Assembly (NCBI GenBank): GCA_947174235.1
Contig: CAMWID010000011.1
Span: 1 to 58,052, forward strand
From: an uncultured Porphyromonadaceae bacterium
Lineage (GTDB): Bacteria; Bacteroidota; Bacteroidia; Bacteroidales; Muribaculaceae
Length of the DNA: 58,052 nt
Direction: 5' to 3'
The translations under genes were made by a program, and so were the position numbers. Under the pieces are notes generated by a model. That model did no database searches and was not told the origin of the DNA. It was given only the letters and a program-made list of their open reading frames with translations. Of this stretch, positions 18,223 through 26,065 are shown in pieces; positions within the stretch are counted from its first letter, which is position 1; each line of letters opens with the position of its first letter.

Positions 18223-19599
18223 ATGGCGAATAAAGCGAAATTCGGTAGCCGGATCGGTCTTGTGGCAGCCACTGTCGGATCTGCTGTCGGCCTGGGCAAT
18301 GTATGGCGTTTTCCGGCGGAGGCACAATCCAACGGAGGCGCCGCGTTCCTGATATTGTATATGATATGCGTGCTCCTGCTGGGTATTCCGGTGATGCTTG
18401 CGGAGTTTTCTCTCGGCAGGGGTACGAACGGCGACGCTGTGGGAGCGTTCATGAAACTGTCGCCACGCAAGAAATGGTGGCTTACAGGGGCGGTAGCCAT
18501 TTTAGCTTCGTATCTGATATTGTCGTTCTATATGGTTGTGGCGGGATGGACTCTCGAATATTTATGGCAGTCGGTCACAGGCAATCTTTATGCACCGGTG
18601 GCGGGTTCGGAAAATACAGCCGATCCGATGTCGGCTTCTTTCCATGCCCGGATGGGGGAGTATATCACCGGAAGCTGGAAACCGTTGGTCATGACCTATA
18701 TCATGATCGCCATAAACCTCATCATTCTTTTGAAGGGGGTGCAGAAGGGTATAGAGAAGATGAGCAACGTGATGATGCCGTTGTTGTTCGTGCTTTTGCT
18801 GGTGTTCGCCTGCGTGGCGATGACTTTCCCGAAGGCATATGACGGTCTTGCGTTTTTCCTTAGTCCCGACTTCTCCAAGATCACTCCCGGCGTGGTGATC
18901 AACGCGCTCGGACAGGCTTTTTTCTCTTTGTCATTGGGAATGGGTATCCTCATCACATATTCCGGATATTTTCCGCGAAACACAAATCTTACAAGCACGG
19001 CACTGACGGTTTCAGGTCTCGACCTGCTGGTGGCGTTGCTGATGGGGTTCATCATATTTCCGGCGGTAATGTCGTTCGGACTTGACGGGGAGAGTCTTGT
19101 CGGCGCCACGCTGGTCTTTGTCACGTTGCCGGAGGTCTTCGCGCGTATGCCTCTGACGCAGCTGTGGTCCGCGTTGTTTTTCCTTCTTCTTGCCGTGGCG
19201 GCTCTTACATCCACCATATCGCTTGCAGAGGTTTCGATCGCATTCATGCAAGACCGTTTCGGCATGAGCCGCAGGAAAGCCTGTGTTTGGGTCATGTTGC
19301 CTCTTGCCGTGCTGAGCACGTTCTGCTCGCTTTCTCAGGGAGTGATGTCGGATTTCAGAATCTTAGGATTGAATCTGTTTGACTTCCTTGACACTGTGGC
19401 GACGAATTATATGCTTCCTGCGGTGGCTATTCTGACATGCGTGTATGTAGGATGGTTCGCGCCGAAACATTTTTTCCGGAAGGAGCTTTCAAATCACGGC
19501 ACATTGGCAGGGAAGTTCATACCTGCTGTCATGTTTATCGTGAAATACATAGCTCCGGTACTTATCGCGGTCATCCTCCTCGCCAAGGTATTCGGATGA
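18223..19599 (+). CDS. Neurotransmitter:sodium symporter (NSS/SNF) family transporter
   Basis: A 458-aa inner-membrane protein with about 11-12 hydrophobic segments. The N-terminal signature is clear: FGSRIGLVAATVGSAVGLGNVWRFP, the unwound TM1 region of LeuT-fold NSS carriers that holds the Na+ and amino-acid sites. The GRGTNGD loop after TM2 and the GMGILITYSGY segment of TM6 are also typical. Bacterial members import amino acids or similar amines with Na+; the substrate cannot be told from sequence. The length is normal for the prokaryotic family. It appears to be transcribed alone, from a -7 element at 18066, and is followed by relA with its own promoter. Confidence 0.93.
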   Translation: MANKAKFGSRIGLVAATVGSAVGLGNVWRFPAEAQSNGGAAFLILYMICVLLLGIPVMLAEFSLGRGTNGDAVGAFMKLSPRKKWWLTGAVAILASYLILSFYMVVAGWTLEYLWQSVTGNLYAPVAGSENTADPMSASFHARMGEYITGSWKPLVMTYIMIAINLIILLKGVQKGIEKMSNVMMPLLFVLLLVFACVAMTFPKAYDGLAFFLSPDFSKITPGVVINALGQAFFSLSLGMGILITYSGYFPRNTNLTSTALTVSGLDLLVALLMGFIIFPAVMSFGLDGESLVGATLVFVTLPEVFARMPLTQLWSALFFLLLAVAALTSTISLAEVSIAFMQDRFGMSRRKACVWVMLPLAVLSTFCSLSQGVMSDFRILGLNLFDFLDTVATNYMLPAVAILTCVYVGWFAPKHFFRKELSNHGTLAGKFIPAVMFIVKYIAPVLIAVILLAKVFG

Positions 19600-19743
19600 T
19601 ACCTCTTACTTCGTAGTGCGAGGTCTGCCTCCTATGGCAAATCCAATGCCAAATGCAGCCTCTAAACATATTCTCACGCCAAATCGGTATGGTTTTTTTG
19701 TGGAGAACATGTTGTGGCTATTGTAAATTTGCTTAGGAATCGT

Positions 19744-19751
19744 TATATTTG
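19744..19751 (+). promoter_or_regulatory. -7 element of the rel gene
   Basis: TATATTTG matches TAnnTTTG; an ATTG at 19720-19723, 20 bases upstream, is a 3/4 match to -33. The first usable ATG begins only 4 bases after this element, suggesting a leaderless message. Confidence 0.6.
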
Positions 19752-19755
19752 CCAA

Positions 19756-21654
19756 ATGATTGCTACCTCCGAAACTTTGATGGCTATGGATATGGATTAT
19801 GACAAGATTATAGAGGATCGCGCGCGACACGTCATACAGGTTATGACACCGCGCACGGCGGACGCTGACCTTATAAGATTGCGTGACGCTTTCGAACTCG
19901 CCCGCGAGGCACATGCCCCTCAAGTGCGTAAAACCGGCGAACCATATATTCTCCATCCAATAGCCGTGGCATCGATAGCCGCTGAAGAGCTGCATCTTGA
20001 TGTAAATTCGGTGATAGCCGCGTTTCTCCATGATGTCGTGGAAGACACCGACCATCCCATTGAGGAGATCCAGTCGCGTTTCGGCGATGATGTGGCGTTT
20101 CTTGTGAATGTGCTGACGAAGAAGGAGAAGAAAAATTACGACATGAGCAAGCAGGTCGACAATTTCAAGCAGATGCTCGGAGCGATGCAGCGCGACATAC
20201 GCCCGATCATGATCAAGCTTGCCGACCGTCTCCACAACATGCGAACCCTTTCGTCGATGCGCCCCGACAAACAGATGAAGATAGCCGGAGAAACCGACTA
20301 TTTCTATGCCCCGCTCGCCAACCGACTGGGGCTTTATCATGTCAAAACGGAGCTTGAGAACCTGAGCTTCCGTTTCCGTTGCCCCCACGAGTTTGAAGAG
20401 ATCTCGAATCTGATAGACGCCGACAGGAAACAGCAGGAAGAGCGTCTCGAACGTTTCCGCATACAGCTTGAGGCAACCCTCGCCGAAGCGGGGATACAGG
20501 TGCAGGTGAGTGTGGAATATCGCGAGCCTTACAGCGTGTGGCGGAAAATGCGCAAATTCGGGGATGACTTCAACCATCTGAAATATCGTCATTTCACCGA
20601 CATAGTGTTCAAGACTCCCGAGGGAGGTGACGAAAAGGAGATAGCGCTGCGTATATATTCGGTGCTGACAGACCGTTTCAAGGAGAAACCCGGAGGAATA
20701 TCCAATTATATAGATTCTCCCAAAGAGAACGGCTATCAGAGTTTCCATGTGAAGCTTCTCGCCGATTTCGGGAGATGGCAGGAGGTGCATATTTCCAGCG
20801 AGCGTATGGCACGCAATTCACGCCTCGGCTACCGGGCGGACCGTTCTCAGGATTATATCGCGAGGTGGGTCGACAAGTTTCGTGGAGTCCTGAGGGAGAT
20901 AGGAGAGCATTCGGAAGGTATAGATTTCATGGAAAAAGTGACATCTACCTTCTACAACGACGACATAATGGTGTTCACGCCTCACGGCAAAGGGGTGGTG
21001 CTTCCGCAGAAGTCATCGGTGCTTGATTTCGCCTATGAGATTTCGACCACATTAGGAGACCATGCGAAATATGCGCGTATCAACGGATTTCTTTCATCGA
21101 TCAAGGCACCGTTGCGGCGCGGGGATGTGGTTGAGATTTTCACTTCACCAGACTCCCATCCCGTCTCCGACTGGCTGGAGGCGGTGGTGAGCTATAAGGC
21201 AAAGAATGCCATCAAGTCTTACGTGTCGACGCTTACTCCCCCGAAGTTCAGGCGTTGTGACTGCTGCCGGCCGATTCCCGGAGAAGAGGTGGTCGGGTTC
21301 CGTGGCAAAGACGGAGTCCTGACATTGCATAAAAGAGACTGCCCGATAGCGATACGGCTCGCCTCACAGTTCGGAGATGATATAGTGAGCGTGGAGTTTG
21401 AACCGGACGACACGCTTTATCCCGTGACGGTCACGGTAAAGGCGGTAGACCGTTACCATCTTTTCCTTGACATCGTGGATTGCATATCCAACAAACTTAA
21501 TCTCAATATCGATTCCTATAACTCATCGTGCGAGGATTCGATAGTGACGAGCCAGCTTTCTTTCGGTGTGCATTCATATTCGGAGCTTCAGAAGATAATC
21601 AGCCATATATACGGAATAAAAAACGTGGATGAGGTGAAACGTAAGCTTGAATGA
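19756..21654 (+). CDS. RelA/SpoT family (p)ppGpp metabolism protein
   Basis: A 632-aa Rel/SpoT homologue (cytoplasmic stringent-response enzyme). Order: HD hydrolase domain (about 40-185) with FLHDVVEDT and LADRLHNMRTL intact, synthetase-like domain (about 235-340) with PYSVWRKM and ENGYQSFH, TGS domain (about 395-455), and a C-terminal ACT domain (about 555-632). The hydrolase residues look complete, while the synthetase is divergent: the usual arginine after the metal Asp reads DIVFK and the EVQIRT motif reads EVHISS. It may therefore act mainly as a hydrolase. The ATG at 19756 is chosen because the in-frame ATG at 19714 lies upstream of the -7 element; ATGs at 19780 and 19786 are alternatives. 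Confidence 0.9.
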   Translation: MIATSETLMAMDMDYDKIIEDRARHVIQVMTPRTADADLIRLRDAFELAREAHAPQVRKTGEPYILHPIAVASIAAEELHLDVNSVIAAFLHDVVEDTDHPIEEIQSRFGDDVAFLVNVLTKKEKKNYDMSKQVDNFKQMLGAMQRDIRPIMIKLADRLHNMRTLSSMRPDKQMKIAGETDYFYAPLANRLGLYHVKTELENLSFRFRCPHEFEEISNLIDADRKQQEERLERFRIQLEATLAEAGIQVQVSVEYREPYSVWRKMRKFGDDFNHLKYRHFTDIVFKTPEGGDEKEIALRIYSVLTDRFKEKPGGISNYIDSPKENGYQSFHVKLLADFGRWQEVHISSERMARNSRLGYRADRSQDYIARWVDKFRGVLREIGEHSEGIDFMEKVTSTFYNDDIMVFTPHGKGVVLPQKSSVLDFAYEISTTLGDHAKYARINGFLSSIKAPLRRGDVVEIFTSPDSHPVSDWLEAVVSYKAKNAIKSYVSTLTPPKFRRCDCCRPIPGEEVVGFRGKDGVLTLHKRDCPIAIRLASQFGDDIVSVEFEPDDTLYPVTVTVKAVDRYHLFLDIVDCISNKLNLNIDSYNSSCEDSIVTSQLSFGVHSYSELQKIISHIYGIKNVDEVKRKLE

Positions 21655-21707
21655 AAAATTTAACTAATTTTTCACAGTATGATAGTGACCGAGGTGTAAA
21701 AAAACAG

Positions 21708-21715
21708 TAATTTTG
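21708..21715 (+). promoter_or_regulatory. -7 element before the TPR protein gene
   Basis: TAATTTTG matches TAnnTTTG. The predicted leader of about 155 bases contains an imperfect inverted repeat (21766-21840, see findings). Confidence 0.5.
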
Positions 21716-21873
21716 TATTTCAGTTCTCCTGCGGGGGAATTTAAATGATTTCGGAACGTTTTTCATAGAAGTTGTTTAAGCTTTTTCTTTCCACTTAAAA
21801 GCAAGGAAAAGAATCTTGATTCTTAAAAACAGCTTCCTTAAAAAAGTTGCACAACTCCATAAGGCTAAACTAA

Positions 21874-23301
21874 GTGAACCGCTTTAAATTATTATCCCTA
21901 CTTTTATTTATGGCATGCGCTCTTTCATCGCGTGCCGTGTGTCCGTCGCTTGCCAGCCAGCAGGAAGACGCCGACAGGATGATGTCTACATTGAGACTTG
22001 GAAAGACAGCGTCCGACAGCATACGTATACTTTATGACGTTTTTGACCTGTCTCCCACCCAGTCGAAGAGTGAAGTGGCATGGAAACTTCTTGACGTGGC
22101 ACGCCGGAGCGGCGATGACGAGGCTTTTGCCGATATGGTGCGTCAGCTGTCGGTATTCCAGGTGCGTGACCGGAATGTGCTTGACAGCCTTGTGTCGCTG
22201 ACTTCGGAAATAAAAGACGAAAGCATGAGGAAAGGGGCAGGTCTCTTTGTATACGTCCAGAAAGCTCTCGGGGAAGCGCGTTATCTGGAGGGAGACGAAC
22301 GTATGCAGGTGCTTATGGAATATGTAAAGGAAGATCTTACCCCTAAGAACGACATATATCAGGATATTCTTGACCTGTACAGGGTGGTGATTTTCATACG
22401 CCACAGTACCAAAGGGAACATGTATCTGGAATATCTCGGACGTCTTGAGAAGCTTATCAACGAATGTAATGAAAAGATACCTTTCCTGAAAAATCTTTTC
22501 TATACCACCGCCGCCACTTACTACAGCAGTATCGACTTTCAGGAAAAGGCTGTGGAATGTGACCGTAAGCTTCTCGAAATCATTAAAGAGCTTGAGGATC
22601 ATTACAAACAGAAGGGACGCCGATACCGCAATTACGACCGCAACTATTATATATGCTACCGGCGAATGTTGAGCAACTATGAGGTGCTTGGCAAGGAGGA
22701 GGTAAAAGAACTTTATTCCAAATGTGCCATTTTGGCTGAGAAAGACGAAGAGATAAGAAATGCTTTCAATGAAGATCCGCGTCCCACCGCCTATCGTCTG
22801 CTTGCCGACAAGGATTATTCCGGGGCGTTGCCTTATCTGCGTAAGGTGGTAGACAACAGCGATGACGAAGGAATACGTACCCGCGCGTTGTTACGTCTTA
22901 TAGAGGTGGCTGATTCCGCCGGCGACCATTCAGCAAAGATTCAGGCGCTTGAAGACTACAACAATATCCTTTTTGAATCAAGGAAGCAGAAATCTGAGGA
23001 GGCTGTGGTGGAGCTGCAGATGCGGTATAACGTAAATCAGATGCGTTCGGCTATGGCGAACATGGACATGGAAAAGAAAAATCTCGAGCTCGCCACCAAC
23101 CAGAAAATCATCAGCGTGACCCTTATAGCGCTGTTTCTGCTTGCAATAGGTCTTATGTATCTTTACAGAAGCCATTTCAAGCTTCTCAACAAGACGAGGA
23201 GTCTTGAAAGTGAGAACGCGAAACTTCAGGAATATATCGACGACATACTTAATAAGGGTGCCCCGCAGGGGAGCAAGGATATCAGAAATCTCAACAAGTA
23301 G
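21874..23301 (+). CDS. Membrane-anchored TPR-like protein of unknown function
   Basis: A 475-aa protein: signal peptide about 1-21 (ending SSRA), an alpha-helical TPR-like region (about 30-380) in the periplasm, a membrane segment about 408-426 (ISVTLIALFLLAIGLMYLY), and a cytoplasmic coiled coil (SLESENAKLQEYIDDIL) with no DNA-binding domain. Similar Bacteroidetes proteins often continue into a LuxR-type domain; this one stops after the coil. The start is GTG at 21874, the only start that keeps the whole signal peptide; the ATG at 21910 would cut it. It has its own promoter and is followed by a strong bidirectional terminator. A sensory or scaffold role is only a guess. Confidence 0.8.
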   Translation: MNRFKLLSLLLFMACALSSRAVCPSLASQQEDADRMMSTLRLGKTASDSIRILYDVFDLSPTQSKSEVAWKLLDVARRSGDDEAFADMVRQLSVFQVRDRNVLDSLVSLTSEIKDESMRKGAGLFVYVQKALGEARYLEGDERMQVLMEYVKEDLTPKNDIYQDILDLYRVVIFIRHSTKGNMYLEYLGRLEKLINECNEKIPFLKNLFYTTAATYYSSIDFQEKAVECDRKLLEIIKELEDHYKQKGRRYRNYDRNYYICYRRMLSNYEVLGKEEVKELYSKCAILAEKDEEIRNAFNEDPRPTAYRLLADKDYSGALPYLRKVVDNSDDEGIRTRALLRLIEVADSAGDHSAKIQALEDYNNILFESRKQKSEEAVVELQMRYNVNQMRSAMANMDMEKKNLELATNQKIISVTLIALFLLAIGLMYLYRSHFKLLNKTRSLESENAKLQEYIDDILNKGAPQGSKDIRNLNK

Positions 23302-23330
23302 CGTAAACCCGGAGCGGGCTGCTCCAAATC

Positions 23331-23390
23331 AGTTGATAAAAATAAAACGGGAATCTTCATGTGAGGATTCCCGTTTTATTTTTATCAACT
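23331..23390. terminator. Bidirectional terminator, 25-bp perfect stem
   Basis: Bases 23331-23355 pair without mismatch with 23366-23390 around a 10-base loop. The stem ends in A/T runs, giving a T-rich tail on both strands. It separates two convergent genes. Confidence 0.9.
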
Positions 23391-23430
23391 ATAGCCTTTT
23401 CATAGTGTAACTACGATGTCTCCATAAGAT

Positions 23431-23916
23431 TCATTGGAGGATGAGACTGTAGTTGAGATCGGGATTGACGGATGGTTCGAGCTGCTGATTGACCATGGTC
23501 AGGGTTGAGTCGTTTTCAATAAGGAAGAAAACCGGAGGGGCGGCGACGGTGTCAGAACTGTTGTCAAGTTTCAGATAATGTCTGCCGCTGTCGGAGCCTT
23601 CTCCCGCAAAAACGGAGAAAGTGCCGTTTGAGATATCTGTTCCCGTACACTTGAATCCATCCGTGCTCAGGGTGTCGACCATCAGGTATGATTCCTCCAG
23701 GTCATAAGATCCGGATTTGAAATCCGAATCCGGACTGAAATTGAGCCGGAGCGTATACTTGATGCCGTCAGTATCTGCGGCGGGGAGAATGCCGGAGTAC
23801 ACCTCCAGTTCGGATCTTGTTTCCCCTTGTTCAGAGTCTGTTTTCTTAGGTCCTGAACAGGAAGCGATTGAGATTGCCGCAAATGCAGCCGTTGTGAAAA
23901 ATAAAGTCTTTTTCAT
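23431..23916 (-). CDS. NlpE-like N-terminal domain lipoprotein
   Basis: A 161-aa lipoprotein: signal peptide with lipobox ISIASC (Cys at 20), then a small beta-barrel domain starting VYSGILPAADTDGIKYTLRL, which matches the pattern of the NlpE N-terminal (lipocalin-like) family. The C-terminal OB domain and CxxC motif of E. coli NlpE are absent. In E. coli NlpE signals envelope stress and copper; Bacteroidetes versions are mostly single-domain and uncharacterised. The ATG at 23916 is chosen because it begins the signal peptide; an upstream ATG at 23967 adds a non-signal extension. It faces the TPR gene across a shared terminator. Confidence 0.8.
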   Translation of the reverse strand: MKKTLFFTTAAFAAISIASCSGPKKTDSEQGETRSELEVYSGILPAADTDGIKYTLRLNFSPDSDFKSGSYDLEESYLMVDTLSTDGFKCTGTDISNGTFSVFAGEGSDSGRHYLKLDNSSDTVAAPPVFFLIENDSTLTMVNQQLEPSVNPDLNYSLILQ

Positions 23917-24063
23917 AATAATGTCGTTTTTGAGATTGAAACGGAAATACCCGTATGTAACATACAAACGGTTTTACATCCGTTTTTGATTTATGGGGAT
24001 GCTGTCAATAATCTGTCACAGTCCCGGTCACACTTATTTTAACAGGCACTCATAAATTTTATA

Positions 24064-24071
24064 TAATTTTG
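24064..24071 (+). promoter_or_regulatory. -7 element of the ECF sigma gene
   Basis: TAATTTTG matches TAnnTTTG, about 78 bases before the chosen sigma start. No TTTG at -33 is seen. Confidence 0.45.
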
Positions 24072-24149
24072 TAAACCTTTTTTCCGGATTCCGTGTCATT
24101 TCCCCGACGTTGGATTTATAGTTCGCAGAATGCATCGCGAGGTATATCC

Positions 24150-24701
24150 ATGCCATCTAAAGACAATGCGGACAAAATGTGTGGTGATTATAAAAAACTG
24201 ATTCGTCGTCTTGAAAAGCGTGACGCAAAGGCATTCAAAGAGCTTTTTGACAGGTTCTTTGAACAGTCTTATTGTCTGGCTGTCAGTTACGTGCTCGATC
24301 CCGACATTGCCAATGATATAGTGCAGGAGGTTTTCATCTCATTTTATGACCGTCATTCTATTTTAGGAAACATCTCCAATCTTCCCGCGTATATCAATAT
24401 CTCGGTCAGGAACAGATGTCTTAACTATCTCCGGGATCTTGAACTTGAAGACCGGAATCTCAGGATGTATTATGAGCATATATTGTGTGTGGCGGCTTCT
24501 GACGACAGTGAGGAAATGATGGAGCTCGCCAGAAAACTCGAGCGGGCGATGCCTTATCTTCCGGAAAGCTGCCGCAAGATCTGCGAGATGAGGTTCAAGG
24601 GAGGGATGAAAATCAAAAGTATCGCTGAAGAACTCAAACTCTCGGTCAGCACAGTAAAGGTGCAGCTTCACCGGGCTGTCTCGAAAATAAGGGGTGTTTA
24701 A
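24150..24701 (+). CDS. ECF RNA polymerase sigma-70 factor
   Basis: A 183-aa group-4 sigma factor. Region 2 is seen at about residues 20-85 (FKELFDRFFEQSYCLAVSY and DIVQEVFISFY), region 4 at about 125-183 (LPESCRKICEMRFKGGMKIK, then SVSTVKVQLHRAVSKIR). It has the size and spacing of Bacteroidetes FecI-like sigmas paired with FecR. The ATG at 24150 is chosen; an ATG at 24093 in the same frame would add 19 residues outside the sigma fold. The FecR gene follows 65 bases later and the SusC with an STN domain after that, so the three form a cell-surface signalling chain. Its target is probably the susC promoter near 26000-26060. Confidence 0.93.
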   Translation: MPSKDNADKMCGDYKKLIRRLEKRDAKAFKELFDRFFEQSYCLAVSYVLDPDIANDIVQEVFISFYDRHSILGNISNLPAYINISVRNRCLNYLRDLELEDRNLRMYYEHILCVAASDDSEEMMELARKLERAMPYLPESCRKICEMRFKGGMKIKSIAEELKLSVSTVKVQLHRAVSKIRGV

Positions 24702-24766
24702 AAAATTTATTTAAAATTTGTAAACCATTATCAATCTCTTAGTGTCATTAGGGCAAACGATTTCAA

Positions 24767-25966
24767 ATGGAAGTAGAACTGCTATATAAAAAGATCGAAG
24801 GAACTCTGACTCCGGAAGAATCGGATGCGGTGGAGGCATGGCTTGCAAGTTCTCCGGCACATCTCGCATATTTCAGGCGTCTGAAAATCCATTACGATGA
24901 GGGGAATGATTTTGTCCTGCCTCCTGATACTGTCAGCTTATATAGGGAACGTTTTGAGGATCTTGTCAGTTCAAGATTCAAAAAGCGCAGATGGTTGAAT
25001 TTCTCCGTAGGAATGATCGCAGCGTCCTTCCTTATAGTAGCCGTGACTGCAGCCATGTTCTTCTTGCAGAAGGATGACATTGAGTCCACGATGCCCGAGG
25101 CTGTAGCGGAGATCTTTATCCCCCTTCCTGACGAAGCCCCGGATACCGTCCCGCTTTACACAGAGAAAAAGACAAACGGCAGAATCCACCTTGCGGTAGG
25201 GGGCAAGGTCACCTACGGATTGTCGGAAATTTATGAGAATCATGTGGATGATGTGGAATATGATACACAAAACTGCATCGTGAGCTATAAAAAGACTTCC
25301 ACACAGAAACCTGTCGAAATGCACCGTCTCTATACCGATCCGGGTGCGGAACTGTGTCTCCGGCTTGAAGACGGTACGGTGGTATGGCTTAATTCCGGCA
25401 CCGAAATTGAATATCCGAGCCGTTTCTGCGGTGTCGACCGCCGTGTCTCCGTCAAGGGAGAGGCGTATTTCGAGGTATCCAAAGATTCCGTGCGTCCGTT
25501 CATAGTGTCGGCCGGCAATATGGATATAAAGGTGTATGGCACAGAATTCAATGTCAACACGCGTCGCGACAGTATGACCACCACAACGTTGGTCGAGGGT
25601 TCTGTATCCATCACACCTGCCGGCTCCTTGACAGAGACATTCCTTGAGCCGGGAGAAATCGGGAAGTTGGATGAGACCACCGGGAATGTGGAGATATGCG
25701 AGGACGATATAGACCTTTATATAGGATGGCGCCACGGGACATATCATTTCAGCAATAATTCCCTTGAATCTCTCTTCAACGAGCTTTCCCTATGGTATGG
25801 CATAGAAGTCTCATTTGCCGACAGCGGGATAAAGAACGAACTGTTCAGCGGGATAATATCCCGGAATATGCCGCTTATGGATCTGCTGAATATCCTGTCG
25901 CATACCAATTATGTGGAGTTTGATCTTAAAGGGAAAAAGCTGATGGTGAAAGAAAAGAAAACCTGA
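24767..25966 (+). CDS. FecR-family anti-sigma factor
   Basis: A 399-aa inner-membrane regulator. Residues 1 to about 72 form the cytoplasmic sigma-binding part, one membrane segment lies at about 77-100 (FSVGMIAASFLIVAVTAAMF), the periplasmic FecR domain at about 190-285 (LRLEDGTVVWLNSGTEIEYP and KGEAYFEVSKD), and a C-terminal DUF4974 domain at about 320-395 that resembles an STN domain (LESLFNELSLWYGIEVSF). It should hold the upstream sigma inactive until the SusC STN domain reports ligand. It lies 65 bases after the sigma gene and 99 before susC, in the standard order for these systems. Confidence 0.94.
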   Translation: MEVELLYKKIEGTLTPEESDAVEAWLASSPAHLAYFRRLKIHYDEGNDFVLPPDTVSLYRERFEDLVSSRFKKRRWLNFSVGMIAASFLIVAVTAAMFFLQKDDIESTMPEAVAEIFIPLPDEAPDTVPLYTEKKTNGRIHLAVGGKVTYGLSEIYENHVDDVEYDTQNCIVSYKKTSTQKPVEMHRLYTDPGAELCLRLEDGTVVWLNSGTEIEYPSRFCGVDRRVSVKGEAYFEVSKDSVRPFIVSAGNMDIKVYGTEFNVNTRRDSMTTTTLVEGSVSITPAGSLTETFLEPGEIGKLDETTGNVEICEDDIDLYIGWRHGTYHFSNNSLESLFNELSLWYGIEVSFADSGIKNELFSGIISRNMPLMDLLNILSHTNYVEFDLKGKKLMVKEKKT

Positions 25967-26065
25967 CATGCCTGAGATGCCGAAGCATCACAAGACGATT
26001 TCCATAAAAAGATTGACGCCCCGTAAAGAAAACTTATTAATAAATATAACTAACCTTACTATCAA

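Noticed and set aside
19606..19690. Structured-looking stretch (GAGG/CCTC and GGCA/TGCC pairings) after the NSS transporter
   Set aside because: Pairings are short and no T-run follows; it may be a weak terminator but I could not support a specific call.
19606..20790. 394-codon open frame on the minus strand opposite rel
   Set aside because: It is the antisense shadow of the Rel coding sequence; the plus-strand product has clear HD, synthetase, TGS and ACT domains, and the shadow has no recognisable domain.
23940..23975. Imperfect palindrome around CCGTATGTAACATAC upstream of the NlpE-like gene
   Set aside because: It might be an operator, but there is no second copy or adjacent regulator to support this.
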